Below, in pieces: positions 12,496 through 20,484 of a stretch of DNA of 64,000 bases; positions within the stretch are counted from its first letter, which is position 1, and each line of letters starts with the position of its first letter. The translations under genes were made by a program, and so were the position numbers. The notes beneath the pieces were generated by a model. The model was given only the letters and a program-made list of their open reading frames with translations, did not search any database and had not been told where the DNA came from. Source of the stretch: Microbacterium sp. SSM24 (GTDB lineage: Bacteria; Actinomycetota; Actinomycetes; Actinomycetales; Microbacteriaceae). The DNA is taken from positions 1,364,001 through 1,428,000 of the forward strand of contig NZ_JAPDNQ010000001.1 of NCBI RefSeq assembly GCF_025989145.1. Reading direction: 5' to 3'.

Positions 12496-13614
12496 ATGGA
12501 TCTTCTGCTGGCCTCCACCCCCACCCCCGCGCCAACCACGGGCGGTGGCTTCGATCTCATCGGGATCATCCTGTGGCCGCTCAAGTGGGCCGTCGAGGCC
12601 GTGCTCGTCGCGTGGCACTGGCTGTTCACCGCGATCGGCCTTCCGCCCGCAGACGGCATCACGTGGGTGCTCTCGATCGTCGGCCTCGTCGTCGTTGTGC
12701 GATCGGCTCTGATTCCGCTCTTCGTGCGGCAGATCAAGAGCCAGCGCAAGATGATGGAAATTGCCCCTGAACTGCGAAAAGTTCAGGAGAAGTACAAGGG
12801 CAAGCGCGATCAGCTCTCTCGTGAGGCGATGAGCCGCGAGACCATGGCGCTGTACAAGAAGCACGGCACCACGCCGGTGTCGAGCTGTCTTCCGCTCCTG
12901 GTGCAGATGCCGATCTTCTTCGCGCTCTTCAGCGTGCTGAACGACGTCACCAAGCACTACAACGCCGGCATCGGCGGTGTCGGTCTGCTGAACGCGGAGC
13001 TCACCGCGGAGTTCTACAACGCGAAGCTCTTCGGAGTGGCATCGCTTCACGAGACGCTGATCGACGCCGTCAACACGGGCAACACCGCGGCCATCGCGAT
13101 CCTGGCGACCCTGGTCGTGCTGATGATCGCGTCGCAGTTCTTCACCCAGCTGCAGATCATCTCGAAGAACCTCTCTCCCGAGGCCAAGACCGGTCAGGCG
13201 TACCAGATGCAGAAGATCATGCTCTGGGTGCTCCCCTTCGCCTTCGTCTTCTCGGGCGTCTTCTTCCCGCTCGGCGTCGTTATCTACTGGTTCGTCTCGA
13301 ACCTGTGGACGATGGGTCAGCAGTTCCTCGTCATCCGAGAGATGCCCACACCGGGCTCGGAGGCGGCAAAGGAGCGCGAGGAGCGCCTCGCTCGCAAGGG
13401 CAAGGCGATCGACGCGAACGGCAAGGTCGTTCCGATGGAGAAGTACGTCGCCGAGCAGCAGCGCCTGTACGAAGAGGCTGAGCAGGCCCGGGCGGCCGCG
13501 CCGAAGCGCCAGCAGCCGGTGAGTAAGCAGCGCGCCAAGAAGCAGGGTCAGAAGCCCAACCCCAAGCCGGGCGGTGCCGATCAGTCCGGTGCCGGTGGCG
13601 GCACGGCATCCTGA
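12496..13614 (+). CDS. yidC: Membrane protein insertase YidC/Oxa1
   Basis: A 372-residue Oxa1-type insertase that integrates proteins into the cytoplasmic membrane with or without SecYEG. Five hydrophobic segments fall at about residues 17-40, 52-78, 128-150, 195-220 and 245-275. The cytoplasmic hairpin between helices, KSQRKMMEIAPELRKVQEKY, is typical. The first helix is preceded by LLLASTPTPAPTTGGGFDL, not a long periplasmic domain, as in Gram-positives. The C-terminus is a long basic tail (QRAKKQGQKPNPKPGGA). The ATG at 12496 was chosen over the open upstream frame. Confidence 0.95.
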   Translation: MDLLLASTPTPAPTTGGGFDLIGIILWPLKWAVEAVLVAWHWLFTAIGLPPADGITWVLSIVGLVVVVRSALIPLFVRQIKSQRKMMEIAPELRKVQEKYKGKRDQLSREAMSRETMALYKKHGTTPVSSCLPLLVQMPIFFALFSVLNDVTKHYNAGIGGVGLLNAELTAEFYNAKLFGVASLHETLIDAVNTGNTAAIAILATLVVLMIASQFFTQLQIISKNLSPEAKTGQAYQMQKIMLWVLPFAFVFSGVFFPLGVVIYWFVSNLWTMGQQFLVIREMPTPGSEAAKEREERLARKGKAIDANGKVVPMEKYVAEQQRLYEEAEQARAAAPKRQQPVSKQRAKKQGQKPNPKPGGADQSGAGGGTAS

Positions 13615-13649
13615 TCCCTTCACGCAGCGTCGATCGACCCGAGGACACC

Positions 13650-14168
13650 ATGACCAGCACCCCTGAGTACGCCCCTACCGACGTGCGAACCGAGCGCGAG
13701 CCGGCGACCGTCGAGCAGCTCGAGCAGGAAGGCGACATCGCCGCCGACTTCCTCGAGGGTCTGCTCGACATCGCCGATATCGACGGTGATCTCGACCTCG
13801 ACGTGAAGGGCGGGCGCGCCTATGTCTCCGTCGAGGCACCCGAGGGTGGTTCCGTGTCGCTGATCGCGGATCCCGACACGGTGCAGGCCCTTCAGGAGCT
13901 GACGCGCATCGCGGTGCAGAACGGCACGGGACGGTTCTCTCGACTCATCCTCGATGTCGGCGGATCGCGCGACACCCGCCAGCAGCAGCTCGCAACGCTC
14001 GTGGATCGTGCGATCGACCGGCTCGAGGGCGGTGCATCGCAGGCTTCGCTGCCCGCGATGTCGAGCTATGAGCGCAAGCTCGTGCACGACATCGTGTCGG
14101 ACCGTGGCTTCGTGTCGGAGTCGTACGGCGAGGGTGCCGATCGGCACACGGTGATCCGTCGCGCGTGA
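13650..14168 (+). CDS. jag: R3H-domain RNA-binding protein (Jag/KhpB-like)
   Basis: A 172-residue protein with a KH-like domain (about 35-105, EGLLDIADIDGDLDLDVKGG then VSLIADPDTVQALQELTR) and a C-terminal R3H domain (SSYERKLVHDIVSDR, ending HTVIRRA). Jag/KhpB proteins bind RNA, and in Firmicutes and Actinomycetota they are encoded between yidC and rsmG, as here. The Jag N-terminal domain of Firmicutes is absent, as usual in actinobacteria. The ATG follows yidC by 36 bp. A parS site separates it from rsmG. Confidence 0.9.
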   Translation: MTSTPEYAPTDVRTEREPATVEQLEQEGDIAADFLEGLLDIADIDGDLDLDVKGGRAYVSVEAPEGGSVSLIADPDTVQALQELTRIAVQNGTGRFSRLILDVGGSRDTRQQQLATLVDRAIDRLEGGASQASLPAMSSYERKLVHDIVSDRGFVSESYGEGADRHTVIRRA

Positions 14169-14173
14169 CGTGA

Positions 14174-14189
14174 CGTTTCACGTGAAACA
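14174..14189. other. parS: parS centromere site 1
   Basis: CGTTTCACGTGAAACA matches the ParB-binding consensus TGTTTCACGTGAAACA at 15 of 16 positions. It ends 3 bp before the rsmG start codon and so covers the region where a ribosome binding site would lie. Confidence 0.9.
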
Positions 14190-14192
14190 TCG

Positions 14193-14819
14193 ATGATCGA
14201 GATCGAGTCTGAACCGGCTGTCGCAGCCGACGTGTTCGGTGACCGTATCGAGGGCGCCCGCCAGTTCGCGGCCGCGCTGGGCGAGCACGGCGAAGAGCGC
14301 GGGCTCATCGGGCCGCTGGAGCCGCCGCGTCTGTGGTCGCGCCACATTCTGAACAGTGCGATCATCGCTCCCCTGTTCTCCCCCGGTCGCGTCGGTGACG
14401 TCGGGTCGGGTGCCGGCCTGCCCGGTCTGGTGCTCGCGATCGCTCGGCCCGATGTGCAGTGGGTGCTCATCGAACCGATGGAGCGCCGCGTTGTGTGGCT
14501 CAATGAGCAGGTCGAAGCACTCGCGCTGGACAATGTGGAGGTCGTTCGCGCTCGCGCCGAGGAATGGAAGGGCGGGCCGACTCTCGATGCCGTGACCGCC
14601 CGAGCGGTGAGCGCCTTGCGCACACTGGTGCCGTTGACCGCTCCCCTCGTGCGTAACGGCGGTGAGCTGATCCTGCTGAAGGGCGCGAGTGCCGCCAACG
14701 AGATCGACGCGGCAGACAAGCAGCTCCGCAAGTTCCGTGTGACGAATGCTCGGGTCGAGGTCGTCGGCGAGGGAGTTCTCGCCGAACCTTCCCGTGTGAT
14801 TCGCGCGACCGTCCGCTAG
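14193..14819 (+). CDS. rsmG: 16S rRNA (guanine527-N7)-methyltransferase RsmG
   Basis: A 208-residue SAM-dependent methyltransferase modifying G527 of 16S rRNA. The SAM motif reads VGDVGSGAGLPGLVLAIARP, followed by the acidic motif VLIEPMERRVVWL. The N-terminus includes RLWSRHILNSAII, typical of GidB/RsmG. It lies between jag and the par region, the conserved actinobacterial order. The start at 14193 abuts a parS site and lacks an evident Shine-Dalgarno, so ParB binding could affect its expression; this is inference. Confidence 0.95.
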   Translation: MIEIESEPAVAADVFGDRIEGARQFAAALGEHGEERGLIGPLEPPRLWSRHILNSAIIAPLFSPGRVGDVGSGAGLPGLVLAIARPDVQWVLIEPMERRVVWLNEQVEALALDNVEVVRARAEEWKGGPTLDAVTARAVSALRTLVPLTAPLVRNGGELILLKGASAANEIDAADKQLRKFRVTNARVEVVGEGVLAEPSRVIRATVR

Positions 14820-15013
14820 CCCGGGGTTTTTACCGCGCTTCTCGCCGACCCGTGTGCCCGGCGGCGTCCCTCCCGATCGAGTGGCCCAGTTCATGCCCAC
14901 CGATCGAGGATCCCCCGCCCGCCCGGTTCCACCGATCGACGAGCACGGCCGCTTCCGCCGATCGAGGAGCCCGGAGGGCGTATCGAGATCCCCCGGGGGT
15001 GGTTCCGTGCGGA

Positions 15014-15029
15014 TGTTTCACGTGAAACA
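15014..15029. other. parS: parS centromere site 2
   Basis: A perfect TGTTTCACGTGAAACA inside the first copy of the duplicated block. It is part of a duplicated unit, so the number of ParB sites was raised by repeat duplication. Confidence 0.93.
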
Positions 15030-15168
15030 CATCGCCAACTTCGCGCCCCCGCCTGGTTCCGCCGATCGACGAACCCGGCCGCTTCCGCCGATCGAGGTGC
15101 ACGCCCGCTTCCGCCGATCGAGTAGCCCGGAGGGCGTATCGAGATCCCCCGGGTTGGTTGAGTGCGGA

Positions 15169-15184
15169 TGTTTCACGTGAAACA
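15169..15184. other. parS: parS centromere site 3
   Basis: A perfect TGTTTCACGTGAAACA, exactly 155 bp after site 2, in the second copy of the same block with identical flanks. Confidence 0.93.
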
Positions 15185-15381
15185 CATCGCCAACTTCGCG
15201 CCCCCGCCTGGTTCCGCCGATCGACGAACCCGGCCGCTTCCGCCGATCGAGTAGCCCGGAGGGCGTATCGAGATCCCTTGGTGATGTCCTCGGATCCTCC
15301 ACCGCGCGCGCAAGCGCCGTCTCATCCCCAGAGCGTCCGCGTTTGGCAGTACGCGCTGCGTCGATGCGTCACTCTTGCCGG

Positions 15382-15717
15382 ATGCCGTACATGTACATCC
15401 TCGAGTGCTCGGATCGGTCCCTCTACGTCGGAAGCACCCGAAGCCTGGAACATCGACTCGCCCAGCACGGTGACGGTGAAGGATCCGCGTACATCCGCAC
15501 CCGGCTGCCCGTGCGGCTGTTGTACTTCGAGACCTTCGACCCCGTGGATGACGCATACCGCAGAGAGAAGCAGGTACAAGGCTGGAGTCGTGCGAAACGA
15601 TTGGCGTTGGTGAAGGGCCAGCTTGAGAAGCTCCCTGCGTTGAGCCGGAAGAAGTTCCGGCGCGACGTGGAGTCCGCGAGGACCGAGGCCAGGAGCGAGA
15701 CGCCCTCCGTGGGCTAG
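15382..15717 (+). CDS. GIY-YIG nuclease-superfamily protein
   Basis: A 111-residue single-domain protein with the GIY-YIG motif in the form MYILECSDRSLYVGSTRSLE, followed by RLAQHGDGEG and the conserved basic stretch YRREKQVQGWSRAKRLAL with an invariant Glu. It matches the small YhbQ/URI group, often annotated as endonuclease though cellular roles are mostly unknown. ATG 15382 (or 15391) fits the domain start. It is wedged between two repeat arrays with parS sites, in a place where neighbouring genomes usually run rsmG to parA directly; that comparison is from general knowledge. Confidence 0.85.
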   Translation: MPYMYILECSDRSLYVGSTRSLEHRLAQHGDGEGSAYIRTRLPVRLLYFETFDPVDDAYRREKQVQGWSRAKRLALVKGQLEKLPALSRKKFRRDVESARTEARSETPSVG

Positions 15718-15814
15718 TAGCCGACGCGTTGGTGGGCGAAGAGTCTTGATAAGGCCGCTTCGCGGCGTCCCCGACCGGCGGGATGCCGCACGGGTGCTGC
15801 GGTTCGGGGCGGGA

Positions 15815-15830
15815 TGTTTCACGTGAAACG
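15815..15830. other. parS: parS centromere site 4
   Basis: TGTTTCACGTGAAACG differs from the consensus only at the last base. It lies between repeat units, 440 bp before the parA start. Confidence 0.88.
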
Positions 15831-16062
15831 TGCCGCGGACGCAGTGGCGGTGGAGCAGGCGCGTTGGGGTCTCGATACGGCCGCTTCGCGGCGTCCCCGA
15901 CCGGCGGATGGTGGCGGATGCAGCGCGGGTGGAGCGGGTTCGGCGGGGTTGGGGTCTCGATACGGCCGCTTCGCGGCCTCCCCGACCGGCGGGAGGGCGC
16001 AGATCGCGTGCCTGCGTAGCGGGTGGAGCGGGTTCGGCGGCGTTGGGGTCTCGATACGGCTG

Positions 16063-16116
16063 CTTCGCGGCCTTCGCGGCCTTCGCGGCCTCCGCGGCCT
16101 CCGCGGCCTCCGCGGC
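16063..16116. repeat. 9-bp tandem repeat, six units
   Basis: Three copies of CTTCGCGGC are followed by three of CTCCGCGGC without interruption. The sharp switch between the two variants suggests slippage expansion. It lies within the non-coding array upstream of parA and could vary in copy number between strains. Confidence 0.9.
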
Positions 16117-16254
16117 CGGCGGGAGGGCGCAGATCGAGTGCCCGCGCAGCGGGTTATCAAGATCCGGGGGTCACCTCATCGTCGGATGCGGAAGGGCGTG
16201 GGGGCGGGGCGGGATAGAGTAGGGGACGTTGTTGATCGGCTCGCGAAAGGGAGA

Positions 16255-17214
16255 GTGTTTCACGTGAAACAGCCCGACGAGAGCGGAGCCGCGGCGTCCT
16301 TCTCGTTCGACGACACCCCACTCGCGCGTGAACTGGCCGACCTTTCCGCTCGCCGCCGCGCCCTCGAGAGCGCGGATGTCCAGCTTTCCGGGCGTACGCG
16401 GGTCCTGACGGTGTCGAACCAGAAGGGCGGCGTTGGCAAGACCACCACCACGGTGAACGTCGCCGCCGCGCTCGCTGCGGTCGGCGCCCGTGTTCTGGTC
16501 ATCGACCTCGACCCCCAGGGCAACGCCTCGACGGCGCTCGGCGTGCCCCACACCGCCGACATTCCCAGCATCTACGACGTGCTGATCGACGAGTTTCCCA
16601 TCGCCGACATCGTCCAGACCAGCCCAGAGTCCCCCAACCTCTTCTGCGCGCCGAGCACCATCCATCTCGCCGGCGCCGAGATCGAGCTGGTTTCACAGGT
16701 GGCTCGCGAACATCGCCTGCGCACGGCGCTCGATGAGTACCTTGCGAGCGCCGAGCACAAGCTGGACTTCGTCCTGATCGACTGCCCGCCGTCGCTGGGC
16801 CTGCTCACGATCAACGCGTTCACTGCGGCGAGCGAGCTGCTCATCCCCATCCAGTGCGAGTACTACGCGCTCGAGGGGCTGAGCCAGCTCCTCGGCACCG
16901 TGCGCATGATCCAGAAGCACCTCAACCCGAATCTCACACTCTCGACGATCCTGCTCACCATGTACGACGGGCGCACCCGACTGGCGCAGCAGGTCGCCGA
17001 CGAGGTCCGCGAGCACTTCCCCCGCGAGGTCCTCGACACGGTCATCCCGCGTTCGGTGCGCGTGTCCGAGGCACCGAGCTTCGGTCAGACCGTGATCGCC
17101 TATGACGGGCACTCCGCCGGCGCCGTCGCGTACCGCGAAGCCGCGGTAGAACTCATCCGTCGCGAAACCTCCGTCGCCGCACACGTCGACTCGAACATCG
17201 AAGGGAGCGCCTGA
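16255..17214 (+). CDS. parA: Chromosome partitioning ATPase ParA
   Basis: A 319-residue deviant-Walker ATPase that drives origin segregation with ParB. The deviant Walker A is KGGVGKTTT (from residue 57), the A' motif is VIDLDPQGNAS and Walker B is LIDCPPSLGLLT. Translation is placed at GTG 16255 because AAAGGGAG lies 5 bp upstream. A perfect parS overlaps this start, so the first residues (FHVK) are encoded by the ParB site. It overlaps parB by 1 bp (TGATG). Confidence 0.95.
   Translation: MFHVKQPDESGAAASFSFDDTPLARELADLSARRRALESADVQLSGRTRVLTVSNQKGGVGKTTTTVNVAAALAAVGARVLVIDLDPQGNASTALGVPHTADIPSIYDVLIDEFPIADIVQTSPESPNLFCAPSTIHLAGAEIELVSQVAREHRLRTALDEYLASAEHKLDFVLIDCPPSLGLLTINAFTAASELLIPIQCEYYALEGLSQLLGTVRMIQKHLNPNLTLSTILLTMYDGRTRLAQQVADEVREHFPREVLDTVIPRSVRVSEAPSFGQTVIAYDGHSAGAVAYREAAVELIRRETSVAAHVDSNIEGSA
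16256..16271. other. parS: parS centromere site 5, overlapping the parA start codon
   Basis: A perfect TGTTTCACGTGAAACA begins one base inside the parA GTG. ParB bound here would cover the parA translation start and probably repress the operon, an inference from geometry. Confidence 0.93.
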
Positions 17215-18185
17215 TGGCCAAGCGCACAGGCCTCGGCCGCGGAATCGGGGCGCTGATCCCCACGACGGAAGCTGCGGAGGACCGCCCGTCCGATGTCTTC
17301 TTCCCCCGGTCCGTCGCGACCGCCGATGCGGCGGCCGACGACAGCGCTGCGCAGGCGGTCGAGGCGCTGGTGCAGGTTCCCGGCGCGCGCCTCGCGCACG
17401 TCGACCCCCACTCGATCGTCCCGAACCCCCGGCAGCCGCGAACGCACTTCAATCCCGAGGATCTCGCCGAGCTGGTTCACAGCGTCCGTGAGTTCGGCGT
17501 GCTGCAGCCCGTCGTCGTGCGCGCCAACGAGGACGGGCAGTACGAGCTCATCATGGGGGAGCGACGCACGCGCGCCGCGCGCGAAGCCGGTCTCACCTCG
17601 ATCCCCGCCGTCATCCGCGAGACCGCCGACGAGCACCTCCTGCGCGACGCTCTTCTCGAGAACCTTCACCGTTCCGAGCTCAACCCGCTCGAAGAGGCAT
17701 CCGCGTACCAGCAGCTGCTCGAAGACTTCGGCATCACGCAGGAGGAACTCGCGAGTCGCATCGGACGGTCACGCCCGCAGATCAGCAACACCATCCGCCT
17801 GCTCAAGCTGCCCCTTCCCGTGCAGCAGCGCGTCGCCGCCGGGGTCCTCACGGCCGGCCACGCGCGCGCGATCCTGTCGCTCGACACCCCCGAGGCGATG
17901 CAGCGTCTCGCCGACAAGATCGTCAACGAGGATCTCTCCGTCCGCGCGGCCGAAGCCGCCGCGAAGGGGCCGGATGCGGCATCCGCCCGATCCCCGAAAC
18001 CCCAGGCGGGCGCACGACGCGCTCACCTCGACGAGGTCGCCGAGCGCCTCGGCGATCGCCTCAACACGCGGGTGCGCATCTCTCTCACCGCGAGAAAAGG
18101 CCAGGTCAGCATTGATTTCGCGAGCATTCAGGATTTGAACCGCATCCTCGAGGAGATCGGCGAGAGCGGCTACGGCTCAGCCTGA
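17214..18185 (+). CDS. parB: Chromosome partitioning protein ParB
   Basis: A 323-residue ParB/Spo0J. The N-terminal GLGRGIGALI motif interacts with ParA. The CTP-binding domain shows NPRQPRTHFNPEDLAELV and GERRTRAARE. The helix-turn-helix that reads parS is LASRIGRSRPQISNTIRLLK, and a C-terminal dimer domain ends the protein. It starts by TGATG overlap with parA. Its last 9 bp overlap the convergent sigma-factor gene. Confidence 0.96.
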   Translation: MAKRTGLGRGIGALIPTTEAAEDRPSDVFFPRSVATADAAADDSAAQAVEALVQVPGARLAHVDPHSIVPNPRQPRTHFNPEDLAELVHSVREFGVLQPVVVRANEDGQYELIMGERRTRAAREAGLTSIPAVIRETADEHLLRDALLENLHRSELNPLEEASAYQQLLEDFGITQEELASRIGRSRPQISNTIRLLKLPLPVQQRVAAGVLTAGHARAILSLDTPEAMQRLADKIVNEDLSVRAAEAAAKGPDAASARSPKPQAGARRAHLDEVAERLGDRLNTRVRISLTARKGQVSIDFASIQDLNRILEEIGESGYGSA

Positions 18186-19439
18186 CCCGAGAGCAGCGGC
18201 CCTCCGCCGGAGAAGCGCGCCTTCCGGATCGTTCCCCGGGAGTTCCGCAGCGGCGATGAAGGCCGCCGCGGCGGCATCCCTGTCTCCCAGCCGTTCGAGC
18301 AGCTCCGCACGCACCGCGTGGAACGGCCGGAAGTCGGCCAGCTCGGGCCGCAGCGCGTCCACGTCGGCGAGAGCCGTCGCGGGACCGTCCGCCATCGACA
18401 CGGCAACCGCACGATTGAGTCGCACCACGGACGACGGCGCGAGCTCGTCGAGCGCGTCGTAGAGACGCACGATGCGATTCCAGTCGGTCTCGTCGAAAGC
18501 GGGAGCGACCGCATGGCACTCGGCGATCGCCGCCTGCAGACCGTAGTACCCGAGGCCGCGGGGCGCGGCATCCACCCGCTCCATGTGCTCCCGACCGCGA
18601 GCGATGGCGGAGCGGTCCCAGCGACGACGATCCTGCTCCGCGAGGGTCCGCGGCAACCCGTCGGCGTCGGCGCGGGTCGCAAAGCGGGAGGACTGGAACT
18701 CCATGAGCGCGATGAGCGCGTCGATCTCGGTCTCACGGGGCATCAGGGCCCGCAGCTGACGCGCGAGACGCACCGCTTCGCGTGCGACATCAGGTCGAAT
18801 CTGCTGCTCCCCCGCCGCCGCGGCGTAGCCCTCCGTGAACAGCAGGTAGATCACCTGCAGCACGCTGGCGAGCCGTGTGGGGCGCTCTGCGCGGCCCGGG
18901 ACTTCGAAAGGCACGGATGCCTCGGCGAGCAGCTTCTTCGCGCGCACGATCCGCTGCTGGACGGTCGGCACGGACATGAGCAGCGCCCGGCCGATCTGCT
19001 CCGTCGTGAGGCCCGCTACGGTCCGCAGGGTCAGGGCGAGCCGCGCCTGCGGCGTGAGGACCGGATGGCACGCGACGAAGACGAGGCGCAGCACGTCGTC
19101 GTCGATGCGGTCAGGATCACCGAGCTCCGGAACGTCATCGCTGCGTTCCGCCTCGAGCACGTCCGTTCCAAGCAGCGGCTCCCGCGCGGCGAGGCGTTCG
19201 CGTCGCCGCCACCCGTCGATCGCGCGTCGCTTGGCGACGGTGAGCAGCCAGGCACCCGGATTGTCCGGGATGCCGCTCCCCGGCCACTTCGCCAGTGCCT
19301 CGAGCAGGGCGTCCTGGGCGAGATCCTCCGCCCACCCGAAGTCGCCCGTGTGCCGCGTGAGTGCCGCGACGATCCGCGCGGACTCCTCGCGCCACACGGC
19401 TTCCACCGCGCGGCGGGCGTGGACGTCGACGTCGTTCAT
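18177..19439 (-). CDS. ECF42-type RNA polymerase sigma factor
   Basis: A 420-residue extracytoplasmic-function sigma factor with a long C-terminal extension. Sigma region 2 spans about 15-80 (DFGWAEDLAQDALLEALAKW, GAWLLTVAKRRAIDGWRRR) and region 4 about 115-170 (GLTTEQIGRALLMSVPTVQQ). The remainder (DUF6596-like, then TPR-like helices) includes YLLFTEGYAA and AIAECHAVAPAFDETDW. This layout is that of ECF42, which has no anti-sigma factor and is usually paired with a DGPF/YCII protein. Such a gene follows at 19872-20288, divergent in position but same strand. Confidence 0.9.
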   Translation of the reverse strand: MNDVDVHARRAVEAVWREESARIVAALTRHTGDFGWAEDLAQDALLEALAKWPGSGIPDNPGAWLLTVAKRRAIDGWRRRERLAAREPLLGTDVLEAERSDDVPELGDPDRIDDDVLRLVFVACHPVLTPQARLALTLRTVAGLTTEQIGRALLMSVPTVQQRIVRAKKLLAEASVPFEVPGRAERPTRLASVLQVIYLLFTEGYAAAAGEQQIRPDVAREAVRLARQLRALMPRETEIDALIALMEFQSSRFATRADADGLPRTLAEQDRRRWDRSAIARGREHMERVDAAPRGLGYYGLQAAIAECHAVAPAFDETDWNRIVRLYDALDELAPSSVVRLNRAVAVSMADGPATALADVDALRPELADFRPFHAVRAELLERLGDRDAAAAAFIAAAELPGNDPEGALLRRRAAALGSG

Positions 19440-19510
19440 GAGGCCAGCGTAGGCGCCGGAACACGGCCGAGTCGGGGCCGGAGGTCGGCGGGTCGTCGTA
19501 CCCTGGATGA

Positions 19511-19858
19511 GTGCCGCACGACGACCAGACCCCGCGACGCCGGGCCAGTCTCGAGCTTCTGCGCGCCGAGGCTTCCGACGAGCTGGCGGTGGTCATCGCC
19601 GAGCGGCTGCGCGGTGGCGAAGACCCGTGGGAGTTCATGGAAGACCTGCCGACGGTCGACGAGCTGGTCGTGTTCACCCTCCGAGCCGAGAACATCGCCG
19701 AGAACGGCGGAGCGCGACCGAATGCGGCACGGCACTACCGCGTCCTTCGCCAGATCGCGCTCGACTACCCGCAGCTCACGCGCGCGGTGTGGCGCCTGCT
19801 CGGAGACGCGAACACGCACCGCCGCTGGGATGCGACGGTGCGTGCAGACGCTTCGTGA
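19511..19858 (+). CDS. Hypothetical protein, 115 residues
   Basis: A soluble acidic protein from GTG 19511 to the stop at 19858. It contains LELLRAEASDELAVVIAERL and EDPWEFMEDLPTVDELVVFT. No family is recognised. Codon use looks coding, with strong G/C in third positions, and it fills the gap between the ECF42 gene and the YCII gene. It is transcribed opposite to both. Whether it belongs to that stress module is unknown. Confidence 0.6.
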   Translation: MPHDDQTPRRRASLELLRAEASDELAVVIAERLRGGEDPWEFMEDLPTVDELVVFTLRAENIAENGGARPNAARHYRVLRQIALDYPQLTRAVWRLLGDANTHRRWDATVRADAS

Positions 19859-19871
19859 GGTCATGCGCGAC

Positions 19872-20288
19872 CTATGAACTGGTCGCGCGCCACTCCTGCT
19901 CCTTCGAGATCCACTCGTTGTCGGGCATGTCGAAGTCGGACAGCTCGTTGACGCGGCGCACCTCGAGGGCGGTTCCCGGTCCGAGCGGGCACTTGCGGGC
20001 CCAGTGCTCGGCCTCTTCACGGCTCGCGACCTCGAGGATCCAGAATCCGGTGAACACCTCGCGCGCCTCGGCGTAGGGGCCGTCGGTGACGACGGGGGGC
20101 ACCGACGCGAAGTCGACGCGGAAGCCCTCGCTCGCATCCGACAGTCCTTCCGCCGAGAGGAACACGCCCGCCTTCTGGAGCTCTTCGTTGTAAGCGCCCA
20201 TGGCCGCGATGACGGCCATCATGTCGAGCTCCTCCGCCGCGCGTGCCGCAGCCTCGGGCTCCACCTGCATGATGAGCATGTAACGCAT
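19872..20288 (-). CDS. YCII/DGPF-family protein
   Basis: A 138-residue protein with the YCII-related fold. It begins MRYMLIMQVEPE and contains the DGPF-like motif VVTDGPYAEAREVFTGFWIL. ECF42 sigma factors commonly have DGPF genes as neighbours and targets, which is the arrangement here. The ATG at 20288 is preceded by GAGAGGAGAACGAC, a strong ribosome site, and was preferred over the open frame starting at 20426. Biochemical function is unknown. Confidence 0.88.
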   Translation of the reverse strand: MRYMLIMQVEPEAAARAAEELDMMAVIAAMGAYNEELQKAGVFLSAEGLSDASEGFRVDFASVPPVVTDGPYAEAREVFTGFWILEVASREEAEHWARKCPLGPGTALEVRRVNELSDFDMPDNEWISKEQEWRATSS

Positions 20289-20436
20289 GTCGTTCTCCTC
20301 TCGTTCCGAGCCGGTGGCCCGTGGGGCCGATCGGCCGCCTTCACTTCGTGCGTCGAACGAGAACGCCCGAGATCGACATCCTCCCCGAAATTCTTCGGCT
20401 CGTCGATCGCATGTCTCCGGGGGCATGCAATAGAAA

Positions 20437-20472
20437 AACCCCCTGACCTGGTGGAAACCGGGTCAGGGGGTT
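20437..20472 (-). terminator. Intrinsic terminator of trxA
   Basis: AACCCCCTGACC (20437-20448) pairs with GGTCAGGGGGTT (20461-20472). On the minus strand the stem is followed by TTTTTCT. It lies 12 bp after the trxA stop, so it is a clear rho-independent terminator for the trxB-trxA transcript. Confidence 0.9.
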
Positions 20473-20484
20473 GTGAAAGTGTAC

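Larger units (their letters stand above)
14900..15281. repeat. Repeat array with embedded parS sites
   Basis: This non-coding stretch after rsmG is built of direct repeats. A block of about 86 bp starting at GTGCGGATG and containing parS occurs at 15007-15095 and again at 15162-15250, offset by 155 bp. The short unit CCCGGAGGGCGTATCGAGAT appears three times, near 14970, 15127 and 15253. GCTTCCGCCGATCGA recurs four times. No gene is credible here. The array ends just before the GIY-YIG gene. Confidence 0.85.
15748..16160. repeat. Second repeat array upstream of parA
   Basis: The unit GGGTCTCGATACGGC plus CGCTTCGCGGC and TCCCCGACCGGCGG recurs near 15748 (partial), 15868, 15953 and 16044. Secondary repeats such as GGTGGAGCGGGTTCGGCGG lie between copies. 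The frames that run through it encode low-complexity Arg/Pro/Ala sequence and are not genes. A parS site and the 9-bp tandem array lie inside it. Confidence 0.8.

Noticed and set aside
14820..14835. Terminator after rsmG
   Set aside because: A short T-run follows GGGG but no convincing stem precedes it.
15007..16160. CRISPR array
   Set aside because: Repeats are long, irregularly spaced and few, with no unique spacers of even length and no cas genes nearby.
15814..16254. Extension of parA into the repeat array
   Set aside because: The frame is open but encodes low-complexity Arg/Gly/Leu repeats from non-coding units; a ribosome site supports GTG 16255.
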